DNA of 18,488 bases from an uncultured Prevotella sp. (GCA_900314365.1 OMVH01000163.1:1-18488); one strand, 5' to 3'; positions 1-7,380 are shown, counted from the stretch's first letter. Numbers and translations are program-made. The notes: generated from the sequence alone by a model not told the origin.

Positions 1-294
1 GAGGCGCTCGAGGTCCGATCTCGAGCGAAAAGTACTCAAAAAAGGGTCTCAAAGCGCTTGGATTTTCTCTATTTCGAGATTTTTATTTGTAAAGGATTCG
101 GTTAGTGTTAGCATTATTTAACGCCCATTTTTCCGTATCAAAAATCAAAGTTATCCATTGCACACTCTCCCCATTTGAAGCTCTTCCTGCCCCGAAGTTA
201 ATTGGTGCTTATCAGCAGGAAACTACCACTGAGAAAGAGCATAATCGCTTGTGGAACTTGAATTCGTTCATTTAGGAAGCCTGTAGTTTTTTCT
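1..294. other. Non-coding left edge of the window
   Basis: I see no gene here. It lies downstream of cdd on the minus strand. It contains a perfect inverted repeat at 5-27 (listed separately) and an open frame without ATG at 93-275 on the plus strand, about 60 codons, that resembles no family I recognise. AT-rich stretches occur around 60-120. No T-run hairpin is visible directly after the cdd stop, so the end of that transcript is not clear. Confidence 0.6.
5..27. repeat. Perfect 8-bp inverted repeat (hairpin)
   Basis: CGCTCGAG at 5-12 is matched by its reverse complement CTCGAGCG at 20-27, with a 7-nt loop. No T-run follows on the plus strand, and the minus-strand continuation lies outside the window. 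It could be the end of a neighbouring transcript, a protein-binding dyad or chance. The function is unknown. Confidence 0.5.
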
Positions 295-774
295 CTAATG
301 CATGTCGGCATCAACGAAGGAAAGAGGCAGCAAATCCTTGATGCTGTGAAGAATGTAGATTCCTTTGGTACCGTAGAGCAGGATGCGTACAGGCGATTTG
401 TAGCGGTCCTCCACTTCCAGAATTACCTGCCGGCATGCTCCACAAGGTGAGACCGGATTCGTCGTGAGCCCCTTTTCATTGCGTGCTGCTATAGCAAGTG
501 TCGTGATAGGCTGGTCGGGATGTGAAGCCTGGGCTGCAAAGACAGCCGTTCGCTCGGCACATAAGCCTGAGGGAAAGGCGGCATTCTCCTGGTTAGCTCC
601 GATGACAGTTTCGCCATTGGCAAGTCGTACTGCTGCTCCTACAAAGAAATGACTGTAACGGGCATAGGAGTTTTTAGTTGCCATAATAGCCTTTTCCACG
701 AGGTCGCGGTCGGCCTTGGAGAGTTCCTCGGGCTGGACAAGCTCCATATTGATTTCTAACTTGATATTCTTCAT
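295..774 (-). CDS. cdd: Cytidine deaminase
   Basis: This enzyme hydrolytically deaminates cytidine and deoxycytidine to uridine and deoxyuridine in cytosolic pyrimidine salvage. The 159-residue length fits the small homotetrameric Cdd class. Zinc-site motifs are complete: CAER at residues 72-75 (ligand C72, catalytic E74) and PCGAC at 110-114 (C111, C114). The substrate-binding stretch NQENAAFPSGLCAER is intact. The N-terminus (MKNIKLEINM) carries about 10 residues before the usual helical start, and no better start is visible. It is the last gene of a minus-strand run, beginning 3 nt after the stop of the beta-helix lipoprotein gene, so co-transcription is very likely. The stop is TAG. Confidence 0.95.
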   Translation of the reverse strand: MKNIKLEINMELVQPEELSKADRDLVEKAIMATKNSYARYSHFFVGAAVRLANGETVIGANQENAAFPSGLCAERTAVFAAQASHPDQPITTLAIAARNEKGLTTNPVSPCGACRQVILEVEDRYKSPVRILLYGTKGIYILHSIKDLLPLSFVDADMH

Positions 775-777
775 AGA

Positions 778-2205
778 TCAATGTTTAAGTTCAAATGCGC
801 CAATATCGGGTTTGTCATCTCGGGTGGTTCCCTCTCTGTCGGTGGGCAGCGAGGTTGTCGGATTAGCCTTGTCAACTGCCATGCTCACACTGTCAAGGTG
901 GAAGTCATAATACTGCATGTCGATATCCACCCTATGAAAGTTCTTTTCGCCTGCTTTAGTGGTGTCCTTGACATTCTCGAAAACCACACGCTCAAAATAG
1001 ATGCTGTCTTTGGTTGTCACCTTGGGTGTTCGTAGTATACAGTCGGCAAAGTGATAGACGAAGGCTTTCGTTGAATCGCTGTTCTCCCCCATAACCACGT
1101 CATCAGCATAACCCGTAATAATGCTGTTGCGGCATTCAACATCGAGTGCTCCCCTACTGTTACTGAATCTCAGGGCTGCTCCTCGCTGCGAGTCAAAAGG
1201 ATAGAACTGAGCTATGGTACAGCCATTGAGCTGAGCCTGTCCACCTAGGATGGAAAGACAGTCGTTGAGGGTATTGGTCAATTGACAGTTATTCAAAATC
1301 AGAGTGCTGTTCACTGCCCTTATGCCGTAGCCCTGACAGTTATGAACAGTCACTGCATCTAAGCGCAATTTCTGTTGATTAACGTCAGAAGAATCTATCT
1401 CAATTCCATTGAAAGTACTGTGAATGTCCGTGTAGCGAAGTTGATTTCCGTAGGAAGAGGAACGAAAATGCAGCCCATTCCACTGACCACTCATGCGGTC
1501 GTAAGGCAGATAGTCGAACATCCAGTCGAGCCGGTCACCACGCATAACCACTTCCCTACCCGCCTCACCTTCAGAGATAAGACGGCCTTTAACATCTAAA
1601 CCTGCCCCAGCGTGAAAATAAAGCTTCAGGCCTGCAGCAAGAGTCAGTGTGGCTGCACTGTCAACGGTAATACTCCCATAAACGACAACAGGCTGTGCTG
1701 AATTGAGCGTAGTGTCGCGGCTGACTCGCAGATTGGTCAGACTCAGTGCATCCCACGACCACGAGCTAAGGTTCACACGCTGCACCTGTCCGCTCTCCAG
1801 CGTGAAGATAAGATTGTCGGTATGCTTCTGAGGGTCGGCCACATGATTCTCTGGTGGTGTCACCTCTACGAAGACACGTATGCTGTCACCCTTGCGTATC
1901 TCCACATCCTGCGTCTGATAACCTGACGACGGACCGAGATAAGTGCCATCTACATTCACACGGAATCCGGACTGGTTGCCCCGCTCAAGGCGGACACTTT
2001 GGCAGCGGAGGCTCGCTCCGGAACGATTGTAAACCCAAAACGACTTAGCTGCCGACGGGACATTGGAGAAAGTGGTATCAAGTTTCAGCGTATCGGCAGA
2101 GAAACTAAGAAGTTTCCCCGGTGACGTGCTAAAGTCGCTGTCGTCGGAGCAAGCGGCAAGAACAAATAAGGCCGCCATACTTAGGAGGGAGAGTAATTGC
2201 TTCAT
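778..2205 (-). CDS. Right-handed beta-helix surface lipoprotein, function unknown
   Basis: This is a 475-residue predicted lipoprotein. A hydrophobic signal peptide ends in the lipobox LAAC (C19). The residues after the Cys are SDDSD, which resembles the acidic lipoprotein export signal described for surface lipoproteins of Bacteroides and Capnocytophaga, so outer-leaflet display is likely (inference). Residues about 30-150 look like an all-beta, Ig-like domain. About 200-395 shows spaced short beta strands with N/G turns (for example LILNNCQLTNT and AQLNGCTIAQF), typical of parallel beta-helix (PbH1) repeats as in polysaccharide lyases and adhesins. The C-terminus ends in PDIGAFE, common at the end of Bacteroidota beta-helix proteins. 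No catalytic residues can be assigned, so calling it a lyase would be a guess. It lies 19 nt after the MFS gene and 3 nt before cdd. Confidence 0.8.
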   Translation of the reverse strand: MKQLLSLLSMAALFVLAACSDDSDFSTSPGKLLSFSADTLKLDTTFSNVPSAAKSFWVYNRSGASLRCQSVRLERGNQSGFRVNVDGTYLGPSSGYQTQDVEIRKGDSIRVFVEVTPPENHVADPQKHTDNLIFTLESGQVQRVNLSSWSWDALSLTNLRVSRDTTLNSAQPVVVYGSITVDSAATLTLAAGLKLYFHAGAGLDVKGRLISEGEAGREVVMRGDRLDWMFDYLPYDRMSGQWNGLHFRSSSYGNQLRYTDIHSTFNGIEIDSSDVNQQKLRLDAVTVHNCQGYGIRAVNSTLILNNCQLTNTLNDCLSILGGQAQLNGCTIAQFYPFDSQRGAALRFSNSRGALDVECRNSIITGYADDVVMGENSDSTKAFVYHFADCILRTPKVTTKDSIYFERVVFENVKDTTKAGEKNFHRVDIDMQYYDFHLDSVSMAVDKANPTTSLPTDREGTTRDDKPDIGAFELKH

Positions 2206-2224
2206 CTAAAGATGATAACGGAAA

Positions 2225-3397
2225 TTACTTGTTTTTATTTCGCATATACCATGAATGTACTATAAAATGATAGAGCAACAGAGCTAAGATGCTCAGTGCC
2301 AATGACGACAGACAGCAAATGCGCAAATCGGTGCCCACGCAGAGCCCTGCACCATAGCCGAGGGCAAGTCCTGTCTCCCAGGAATGGAAATAATTGCTAA
2401 GGGCCGTACCTCGCTCGCAATGTCCACGAAGCTTGACACTGAAAAGGAGTATTCTTGATGCCGTGAGTCCAATGCCTATGCCCATCATAACGGGGACAAA
2501 GTAGACTTCAGGCCCCGTGCGTCTGAAGAGCATCAGCAGAAGGGCAGCTATGATAAGGATGAGTCCGCTCGTCATCTCACTCCGGAGATTGGCGTCAGCA
2601 AAAGCAAAACGTTCGGCAAGCAATGCAAGGAAGAAGCCTGCCATGAGCAGAGCATAGAAGCGCGGGCTGGGCACAGTGGACAACATAATGCCGACGGAAG
2701 CCATTACGAGGAATTCGTTAAGGAACAGCCAGGCGGCCTTAGGGAGCAGAAATCGGTCGAGGCTGTAGATGCTGTCAACCTCACTGGGGGTTTTGAAACT
2801 GAATTTAACCATTCTCAGAAAGAGTGCACCCGTTATGCCACAAGCTAAAGATCCGTAGACTACATATCGTACCCCATAACTGTTCCAAAGAAACAGTCCC
2901 AACACAGGGCCGAGCGACAAAGCAAAACGGCCAAACCACATGATGGCATGATTGGCTTCCGTGCGATGGAGCGACTCAGAGATGTCAATGGCTAAGGTGC
3001 TGTAGAGCACAGTCTGAGAGAGTCCGAAGAAGCATCCTACGAGAAAACTGCCCGCTACCAGCAGCAAGTAACGGTCCTCTACTCCTACATGACCTAAAAG
3101 GGGCAGGGAAGCCACACAAAAAAGTGTTAGAACAATGGCTGTAAGACACACTTTGTTGCGACGGTAACGTTCTACGAAATGGGAACAGAAGCCTCCAAGG
3201 ACAAAGAGCCCGAGAGCATAGGCAACAAACAAGCATGCTGTCTTGGAAAGAGGTATTTCAAGGGTATCGGCCATCCAAAAGGGAAGGACAGGAAGAAAGA
3301 TGTAAACGGCCGACGTCACAAACAAATTACTCAGCAGCAGATTCCAAAAGTCCCTGTGCCAGAGCCGTATGTGAATAGGAGTATTTTGAGTATCCAT
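2225..3397 (-). CDS. MFS family transporter
   Basis: This is a 390-residue integral membrane protein with about 12 hydrophobic segments and a short cytoplasmic N-terminus, the usual architecture and length of a major facilitator superfamily permease. The loop after the second segment, GGFCSHFVERYRRNKV, matches the position and basic character of MFS motif A. The substrate cannot be read from the sequence. Bacteroidota paralogues are often annotated as sugar or drug transporters, while the nearby cdd and HAD phosphatase would allow a nucleoside or sugar substrate (weak inference). It starts 20 nt after the HAD gene and ends 19 nt before the lipoprotein gene, in the same orientation. Confidence 0.85.
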   Translation of the reverse strand: MDTQNTPIHIRLWHRDFWNLLLSNLFVTSAVYIFLPVLPFWMADTLEIPLSKTACLFVAYALGLFVLGGFCSHFVERYRRNKVCLTAIVLTLFCVASLPLLGHVGVEDRYLLLVAGSFLVGCFFGLSQTVLYSTLAIDISESLHRTEANHAIMWFGRFALSLGPVLGLFLWNSYGVRYVVYGSLACGITGALFLRMVKFSFKTPSEVDSIYSLDRFLLPKAAWLFLNEFLVMASVGIMLSTVPSPRFYALLMAGFFLALLAERFAFADANLRSEMTSGLILIIAALLLMLFRRTGPEVYFVPVMMGIGIGLTASRILLFSVKLRGHCERGTALSNYFHSWETGLALGYGAGLCVGTDLRICCLSSLALSILALLLYHFIVHSWYMRNKNK

Positions 3398-3417
3398 AAA
3401 ATGAATGCAAAGAAATA

Positions 3418-4077
3418 TTACTCGGCCGCAGGCTCACACTGACGCAACTGTGGGAGGAGCTCATCGTAATTGGATGCCACAAGGTCGGCATAAGGTGCTA
3501 CGGCAGAAGCCGGATTTGTGGTGGCAAAAGCAATGGTCGTTATGCGGGCTGCCCGCAGCGACTTGAGCCCGTTGAAACTGTCCTCAATGCCTACGCAGTC
3601 GGCTGGAGCTACAGCAAGACTCTCTGCTGCCTGAAGATAGCAGTCGGGAGCTGGCTTGCTCCGAGTAAAGTCCTCACTGGTGAGAATGCGGTCAAAAAGT
3701 CCACGGAATTCAGGATGCTTCCGATAGAGCTTATCCATCTTGTCGAGATTGCTGCTTGTCACGACCGCAGTTCTGAAATGAAGGAGATGAAGCTCTGATA
3801 TGAAGGAAGGAAAGCCTTGAATATACTCGTAATTCATTGTTGCCTCGAAATCGGACACTCGCTTGTTGATGCTTTCCTGAATAGACTTATCCGGGAAATA
3901 AGTGCTGAATATTTGGTCAAGGGTCATCCCCTTAATACGCTGTCCAAGCTCTGGATCTTGAGGAAAGTACTCACCGCACAAGCCCTGCCAAAATTGGGTA
4001 TATTGGCTCTCGGAGTCGACAACAACACCATCAAGGTCGAAGAGGACGGCCCTCTTTCCTGAAAAGACATTCTCCAT
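3418..4077 (-). CDS. HAD-superfamily phosphatase, beta-phosphoglucomutase-like
   Basis: This is a 219-residue cytosolic haloacid dehalogenase-type hydrolase or phosphomutase. Motif I is DLDGVVVDSE (nucleophile D14, acid/base D16). Motif II is VVTSSN (T106/S107), motif III is K140 in SKPAPD, and motif IV is GIEDS at 162-166. A helical cap lies between motifs I and II (about residues 20-95), which places it in subfamily IA near beta-phosphoglucomutase and phosphoglycolate or sugar-phosphate phosphatases. It may be a phosphatase or a sugar phosphomutase; the sequence alone does not decide. It is the first gene of the minus-strand run, with a -7 box 26 nt upstream of the start codon. Confidence 0.88.
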   Translation of the reverse strand: MENVFSGKRAVLFDLDGVVVDSESQYTQFWQGLCGEYFPQDPELGQRIKGMTLDQIFSTYFPDKSIQESINKRVSDFEATMNYEYIQGFPSFISELHLLHFRTAVVTSSNLDKMDKLYRKHPEFRGLFDRILTSEDFTRSKPAPDCYLQAAESLAVAPADCVGIEDSFNGLKSLRAARITTIAFATTNPASAVAPYADLVASNYDELLPQLRQCEPAAE

Positions 4078-4102
4078 ATAATGTATATCCTAATTTTGCG
4101 TG

Positions 4103-4110
4103 CAAAGTTA
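4103..4110 (-). promoter_or_regulatory. Bacteroidota -7 promoter box for the HAD-MFS-lipoprotein-cdd run
   Basis: On the minus strand this reads TAACTTTG followed by CA, matching the Bacteroidota -7 consensus TAnnTTTG. The box ends 25 nt before the start codon at 4077, implying a leader of about 20 nt. No good -33 TTTG is seen at the expected spacing. It faces an identical box at 4153-4160. Confidence 0.65.
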
Positions 4111-4152
4111 ATAAAAAAAGACCATTGACATGTGGGGTAATAGGTTTTTTGT

Positions 4153-4160
4153 TAACTTTG
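4153..4160 (+). promoter_or_regulatory. Bacteroidota -7 promoter box for rsmG
   Basis: TAACTTTG, followed by CA, fits the TAnnTTTG consensus and ends 21 nt before the rsmG start, implying a very short leader. An ATTGACA at 4124-4130 may be part of a -33 region, but its spacing is a few bases longer than usual. Confidence 0.65.
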
Positions 4161-4181
4161 CAAGCACATTAGAATACAGTT

Positions 4182-4787
4182 ATGGATGAACTGCTGAAAT
4201 ATTTCCCTGACCTCACGACCGTGCAGCGCCAACAGTTTAATGCTCTCGAGCCGCTGTACAGAGAATGGAATGACAAGATAAATGTCATTTCACGACGCGA
4301 TATAGGCTCACTCTATGAGCATCATGTATTACATTCTCTGGCCATTGCCAAAGCTGTAGAGTTTACCGATGGTTGCCGTGTACTTGACTTCGGAACTGGT
4401 GGCGGCTTTCCCGGAATTCCCCTTGCCATCATGCTGCCTCAGTGTTCTTTCAAGCTCATTGATGCCACGGGAAAAAAGATTCGTGTGGCTAGTGAAGTCG
4501 TCAAAAGTATTGGTCTGCAAAATGTTACTGCTGAGCACATTCGAGGAGAAGAGCTTAAAGAGCAATTCGATATCATTGTGAGCAGGGCCGTGATGCCTCT
4601 TGCCAAACTTGCTTCTATTGTTCGGAAAAACCTGCAAAAAGGGGGGCGGATAGTATGCTTGAAAGGGGGTGACCTCAAAGAGGAGCTGAGGCCTTTTGAC
4701 GGCAAGGTCGTGGTTACTCCTGTTGACCGCTATTTCAAAGAGGAGTGGTTCAAGGAAAAGTTTATTGTTGAAATTTCAATTAGCTAA
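4182..4787 (+). CDS. rsmG: 16S rRNA (guanine527-N7)-methyltransferase RsmG
   Basis: RsmG (GidB) transfers a methyl group from S-adenosylmethionine to N7 of G527 in 16S rRNA; in other bacteria its loss gives low-level streptomycin resistance. The 201-residue length is normal. The SAM-binding loop FGTGGGFPG is at residues 70-78. The second acidic motif LIDATGKKIR follows the expected beta strand, and SRAVMPL matches the conserved downstream family motif. The N-terminal YREWNDKINVISRRD is the typical RsmG opening (NKxNLxxR-like). It is the first gene of a three-gene plus-strand operon; the next gene starts 13 nt after its stop. Confidence 0.95.
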   Translation: MDELLKYFPDLTTVQRQQFNALEPLYREWNDKINVISRRDIGSLYEHHVLHSLAIAKAVEFTDGCRVLDFGTGGGFPGIPLAIMLPQCSFKLIDATGKKIRVASEVVKSIGLQNVTAEHIRGEELKEQFDIIVSRAVMPLAKLASIVRKNLQKGGRIVCLKGGDLKEELRPFDGKVVVTPVDRYFKEEWFKEKFIVEISIS

Positions 4788-4800
4788 TAATAAATAAAAT

Positions 4801-5481
4801 ATGACGACGAAACGGAACGAAGGCCCTTCTACCGGAACCTTGCATGTTGAACGGTTTATCTGCAACATGATAGAAGAGAATTGCTATGTTGTTAGTGATG
4901 CCACGCGTGAATGCATTATTGTGGATTGTGGAGCATTTTATCCTGAAGAGCGACGTGCCATCAAAGAATATATTGATTCTAACTGTCTAAGCCCTAAGCA
5001 TCTCGTAGCTACGCACGCACACATCGACCACAATTTTGGCAACAACACTCTCTTCGAGGCTTACGGATTGCAACCTGAAGTGTGTACCGACGATGAGGAG
5101 CTCATGCGAAAACTCCCTCAACAGGCTCAGGCCATTGCGGGTGTGAAGCTCGATTACGATATGCCGCCGGTAGGAAAATTTCTTTCACCCGACGATACCA
5201 TCTGCTTTGGCAATCACATTTTCACCATCATTCCTACACCTGGACATACTCCCGGAAGTGTTTTCTTCTATTGTAAGGATGAGGGAATAGCTTTCTCCGG
5301 CGATACACTTTTCCGCGGTTCCATCGGCAGAACTGATTTTGAAGGTGGTTCTATGTTTCAAATTATACAAAGCCTAAGGACAATCTCCCAATTGCCCGAT
5401 GAAACCGTTATTTTGCCTGGACATGGTGAAGCTACGAGTATCGGAAGAGAATTGGCTACTAATCCCTATCTTGACCGATGA
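4801..5481 (+). CDS. Metallo-beta-lactamase-fold hydrolase (glyoxalase II-like)
   Basis: This is a 226-residue cytosolic binuclear metal hydrolase. The signature THAHIDH at 71-77 supplies H72, H74, D76 and H77. H149 (PGHTPGS), D168 (FSGDTLF) and H208 (PGHGEAT) complete the metal site. The family includes hydroxyacylglutathione hydrolase-like thioesterases, but Bacteroidota often lack glutathione, so the true substrate is uncertain. Residues 1-13 extend beyond the usual LHVERF-type beginning. The only ATG fitting a full-length protein is at 4801, so I keep it. Its stop overlaps the ruvC start by 4 nt, implying translational coupling. Confidence 0.9.
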   Translation: MTTKRNEGPSTGTLHVERFICNMIEENCYVVSDATRECIIVDCGAFYPEERRAIKEYIDSNCLSPKHLVATHAHIDHNFGNNTLFEAYGLQPEVCTDDEELMRKLPQQAQAIAGVKLDYDMPPVGKFLSPDDTICFGNHIFTIIPTPGHTPGSVFFYCKDEGIAFSGDTLFRGSIGRTDFEGGSMFQIIQSLRTISQLPDETVILPGHGEATSIGRELATNPYLDR

Positions 5482-6044
5482 ATGGGAACAAAACGGAGAA
5501 AGTGATTCTCGGCATTGATCCAGGGACCAATCTTATGGGCTATGGTGTCCTACGGGCTGTAGGCAATAAAGCAGAGATGGTAGCTATGGGGGTGATAGAC
5601 TTAAGGAAGATGCATGACCCTTATCTGCGTCTTGGACGAATTTTTGAACGCGTAACTGGCATTATTGATGAATATCTGCCCGATGAGATGGCAGTGGAAG
5701 CGCCTTTCTTCGGTAAGAATGTCCAGTCAATGCTGAAACTGGGTCGTGCTCAGGGAGTGGCCATTGCCGCTGCCATCCATCATGGAGTTCCTATCCATGA
5801 ATATGCGCCTCTGAAAATTAAGTTGGCTATCACGGGGCAAGGACAAGCCAGCAAGGAGCAGGTTGCAGGGATGTTACAACGTCTTCTTCGCATTAGTCCC
5901 GATGATATGCCGCATTTTATGGATGCTACTGACGCTCTTGGAGCCGCTTATTGCCATTTCATGCAAATGGGACGGCCTGAAAGCGAAGAGCATTATCATG
6001 GTTGGAAAGACTTTGTCTTGAAAAACAAAGGCCGTGCGCACTGA
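5478..6044 (+). CDS. ruvC: Holliday junction resolvase RuvC
   Basis: RuvC is a dimeric endonuclease that cuts four-way DNA junctions with RuvAB during recombinational repair. The 188-residue length is normal. The four acidic catalytic residues are visible at family spacing: D14 (LGIDPGT), E74 (AVEAPFFG), and D149 and D152 (FMDATDALGAA). The stretch NVQSMLKLGRAQGV also matches the family. The start ATG lies within the end of the upstream hydrolase gene (4-nt overlap). ruvA and ruvB are not in the window, which is common for RuvC in this phylum. A hairpin terminator follows at 6095-6113. Confidence 0.96.
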   Translation: MNGNKTEKVILGIDPGTNLMGYGVLRAVGNKAEMVAMGVIDLRKMHDPYLRLGRIFERVTGIIDEYLPDEMAVEAPFFGKNVQSMLKLGRAQGVAIAAAIHHGVPIHEYAPLKIKLAITGQGQASKEQVAGMLQRLLRISPDDMPHFMDATDALGAAYCHFMQMGRPESEEHYHGWKDFVLKNKGRAH

Positions 6045-6094
6045 GTTCGACAAGTAGCGTTGTGAAACTCACAAACTTTGACAGTCAGAGTTTT

Positions 6095-6113
6095 GGAACG
6101 CTCGAAGCGTTCC
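6095..6113 (+). terminator. Hairpin terminator after ruvC
   Basis: GGAACGCT (6095-6102) pairs with AGCGTTCC (6106-6113) around a 3-nt loop: a perfect 8-bp stem followed by a T-rich stretch (ttatctctttt). It sits about 50 nt after the ruvC stop, between convergent genes. The minus-strand side is not followed by a T-run, so I call it for the plus strand only. Confidence 0.7.
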
Positions 6114-6138
6114 TTATCTCTTTTGTCTCTTGGCTCTG

Positions 6139-6621
6139 TCAACTAAAAAGCCCTATGAGCCAAGCACCCAACATCCATGCTATCTTGACTAACAGAATGA
6201 TAAGTAAGAGCAGGACAAGGATAACTACAACAGAAAAAGCTGTTTTACGCCGAACTTCCGTGACTGTCTTACGGTCGCCATTCACATAGCCTGTAATGAG
6301 TCTGAGATTCCGGCCATAGGACCGAAAGAAGCAGTCAAAGATGTCACCCACAAAGAAAGGAATCAATCCTAATAGGATGTCGCGCAGGATATTCACAGTC
6401 ACTGCCAAGGTCAATGGTACCGATTTGACAACAAACAGACTGTAATAGATGAAAGGCAATGCAAGCAGGCTTGATAGTGTGTCACCCAGTCCGCCGGGAA
6501 GTATAAAACCTAATATAGGGTCAACATAATATCGATCCATATACTTTTCCAGCCATTTCATCGAACGATAAACTGGATGAACAAAGAGAATATCCTTGTC
6601 TCGCTGCATAATCAGTGACAT
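6139..6621 (-). CDS. DUF4112 family membrane protein
   Basis: This is a 160-residue protein of unknown function that I recognise as DUF4112-like. The stretch around DPILGFILPGGLGDTLSS (residues about 34-51) is the family signature region. Hydrophobic segments follow at about 50-65, 68-95 and a strongly hydrophobic C-terminal stretch (about 128-158), indicating an integral inner-membrane protein. The start ATG overlaps the end of the DUF1294 gene by 10 nt; a second ATG four codons later is possible. It is the last gene of a three-gene minus-strand operon with a GAF-type methionine sulfoxide reductase. No function can be assigned. Confidence 0.85.
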   Translation of the reverse strand: MSLIMQRDKDILFVHPVYRSMKWLEKYMDRYYVDPILGFILPGGLGDTLSSLLALPFIYYSLFVVKSVPLTLAVTVNILRDILLGLIPFFVGDIFDCFFRSYGRNLRLITGYVNGDRKTVTEVRRKTAFSVVVILVLLLLIILLVKIAWMLGAWLIGLFS

Positions 6622-6884
6622 TCAAAGATATAAAAAACAGACAATTGCAAGAGTACGATGGCTGGTATGCCATACTTGAACTTCTTGTGCTGTGTTTTGT
6701 GTCTGAACAGATACATCCCTGCCCAGGCCCCCATACTGCCCCCAAGAATGGCAAGCATTAGGAGCGTAAATTCAGAAATTCTCCTCCTGTGATAACGCGC
6801 CTTCAACTTATCTAGTCCGTAGACAGCGAATGTTAAGATATTGATTATTAACAGGTAAAGAAGAATAAGCTCAACTGTTGTCAT
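6612..6884 (-). CDS. DUF1294 family small membrane protein
   Basis: This is a 90-residue membrane protein of unknown function. It shows the DUF1294 pattern: an N-terminal membrane segment (residues about 5-22), then YGLDKLKA, RRISE, a second hydrophobic stretch with GGSMGAWAGM, the invariant-looking FRHKTQHKKFKYGIP, and a final hydrophobic tail. The start codon overlaps the stop of the upstream reductase gene (ATGA, 6881-6884), and the end overlaps the DUF4112 start by 10 nt. All three genes are therefore likely translated from one mRNA. Confidence 0.88.
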   Translation of the reverse strand: MTTVELILLYLLIINILTFAVYGLDKLKARYHRRRISEFTLLMLAILGGSMGAWAGMYLFRHKTQHKKFKYGIPAIVLLQLSVFYIFECH

Positions 6885-7345
6885 AATAAGGGTTCTATGA
6901 TTTTGGCTATCTGTTCCAAGCCTCGCTCGTCGTTTTCATCGAACGAATCAAACTCGGTGCTGTCAACATCAAGAACAGCTATAATGCGCTCTCCTCTCCA
7001 CACAGGTACGACAATTTCAGAATTTGAGAGCGAGGAACATGCCATGTGCCCTGAGAACTGATGAACATCTGGTACTATAATAGGTCGGCCTTCAGCCCAT
7101 GAAGAGCCACAAACACCCTGTCCTTTGGCTATGGTGTAGCATGCTACGGAACCCTGAAAAGGGCCAAGCACCAAATTAGATTCCCTCACAATATAGACGC
7201 CTACCCAAAAATAGTAGGGAAAAGCCTCTTTGAGTGCTGCTAAGACGTTACATAGACAACCCACTCTGTTATCGATTCCTTTTATTAAATTCTCAACCTG
7301 CAGAGCGAGAGTCTGATACTCTTGAGCCTTATCAATCGTACTCAT
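6881..7345 (-). CDS. GAF-domain free methionine-(R)-sulfoxide reductase
   Basis: This 154-residue single GAF domain matches the fRMsr family, which reduces free L-methionine-(R)-sulfoxide in the cytosol with thioredoxin as the usual electron donor. The three family cysteines are present: C69 (FQGSVAC), C79 (KGQGVCGSSW) and C103 (FSGHMACSSLSNSEIVVP). The VLDVDSTEFDSFDENDE segment near the C-terminus is also characteristic. It is the first gene of a tight three-gene operon with two membrane proteins of unknown function and has its own -7 box upstream. Confidence 0.92.
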   Translation of the reverse strand: MSTIDKAQEYQTLALQVENLIKGIDNRVGCLCNVLAALKEAFPYYFWVGVYIVRESNLVLGPFQGSVACYTIAKGQGVCGSSWAEGRPIIVPDVHQFSGHMACSSLSNSEIVVPVWRGERIIAVLDVDSTEFDSFDENDERGLEQIAKIIEPLL

Positions 7346-7372
7346 TTATGTATTTCAGTTTGTTGTCGTATG

Positions 7373-7380
7373 CAAAGTTA
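7373..7380 (-). promoter_or_regulatory. Bacteroidota -7 promoter box for the reductase-DUF1294-DUF4112 operon
   Basis: On the minus strand it reads TAACTTTG followed by CA, fitting TAnnTTTG. It ends 27 nt before the start at 7345. The -33 region is not convincing. It lies between the Nqr operon terminator and this operon, so the operon probably has independent transcription. Confidence 0.6.

Noticed and set aside
2985..3236. Second minus-strand frame within the MFS gene
   Set aside because: It overlaps a full-length MFS reading frame on the same strand and has no domain or promoter of its own.
6078..6142. Outer inverted repeat TTGACAG / CTGTCAA around the ruvC terminator
   Set aside because: It is only 7 bp, separated by about 50 nt, and partly lies in the DUF4112 stop region; probably chance.
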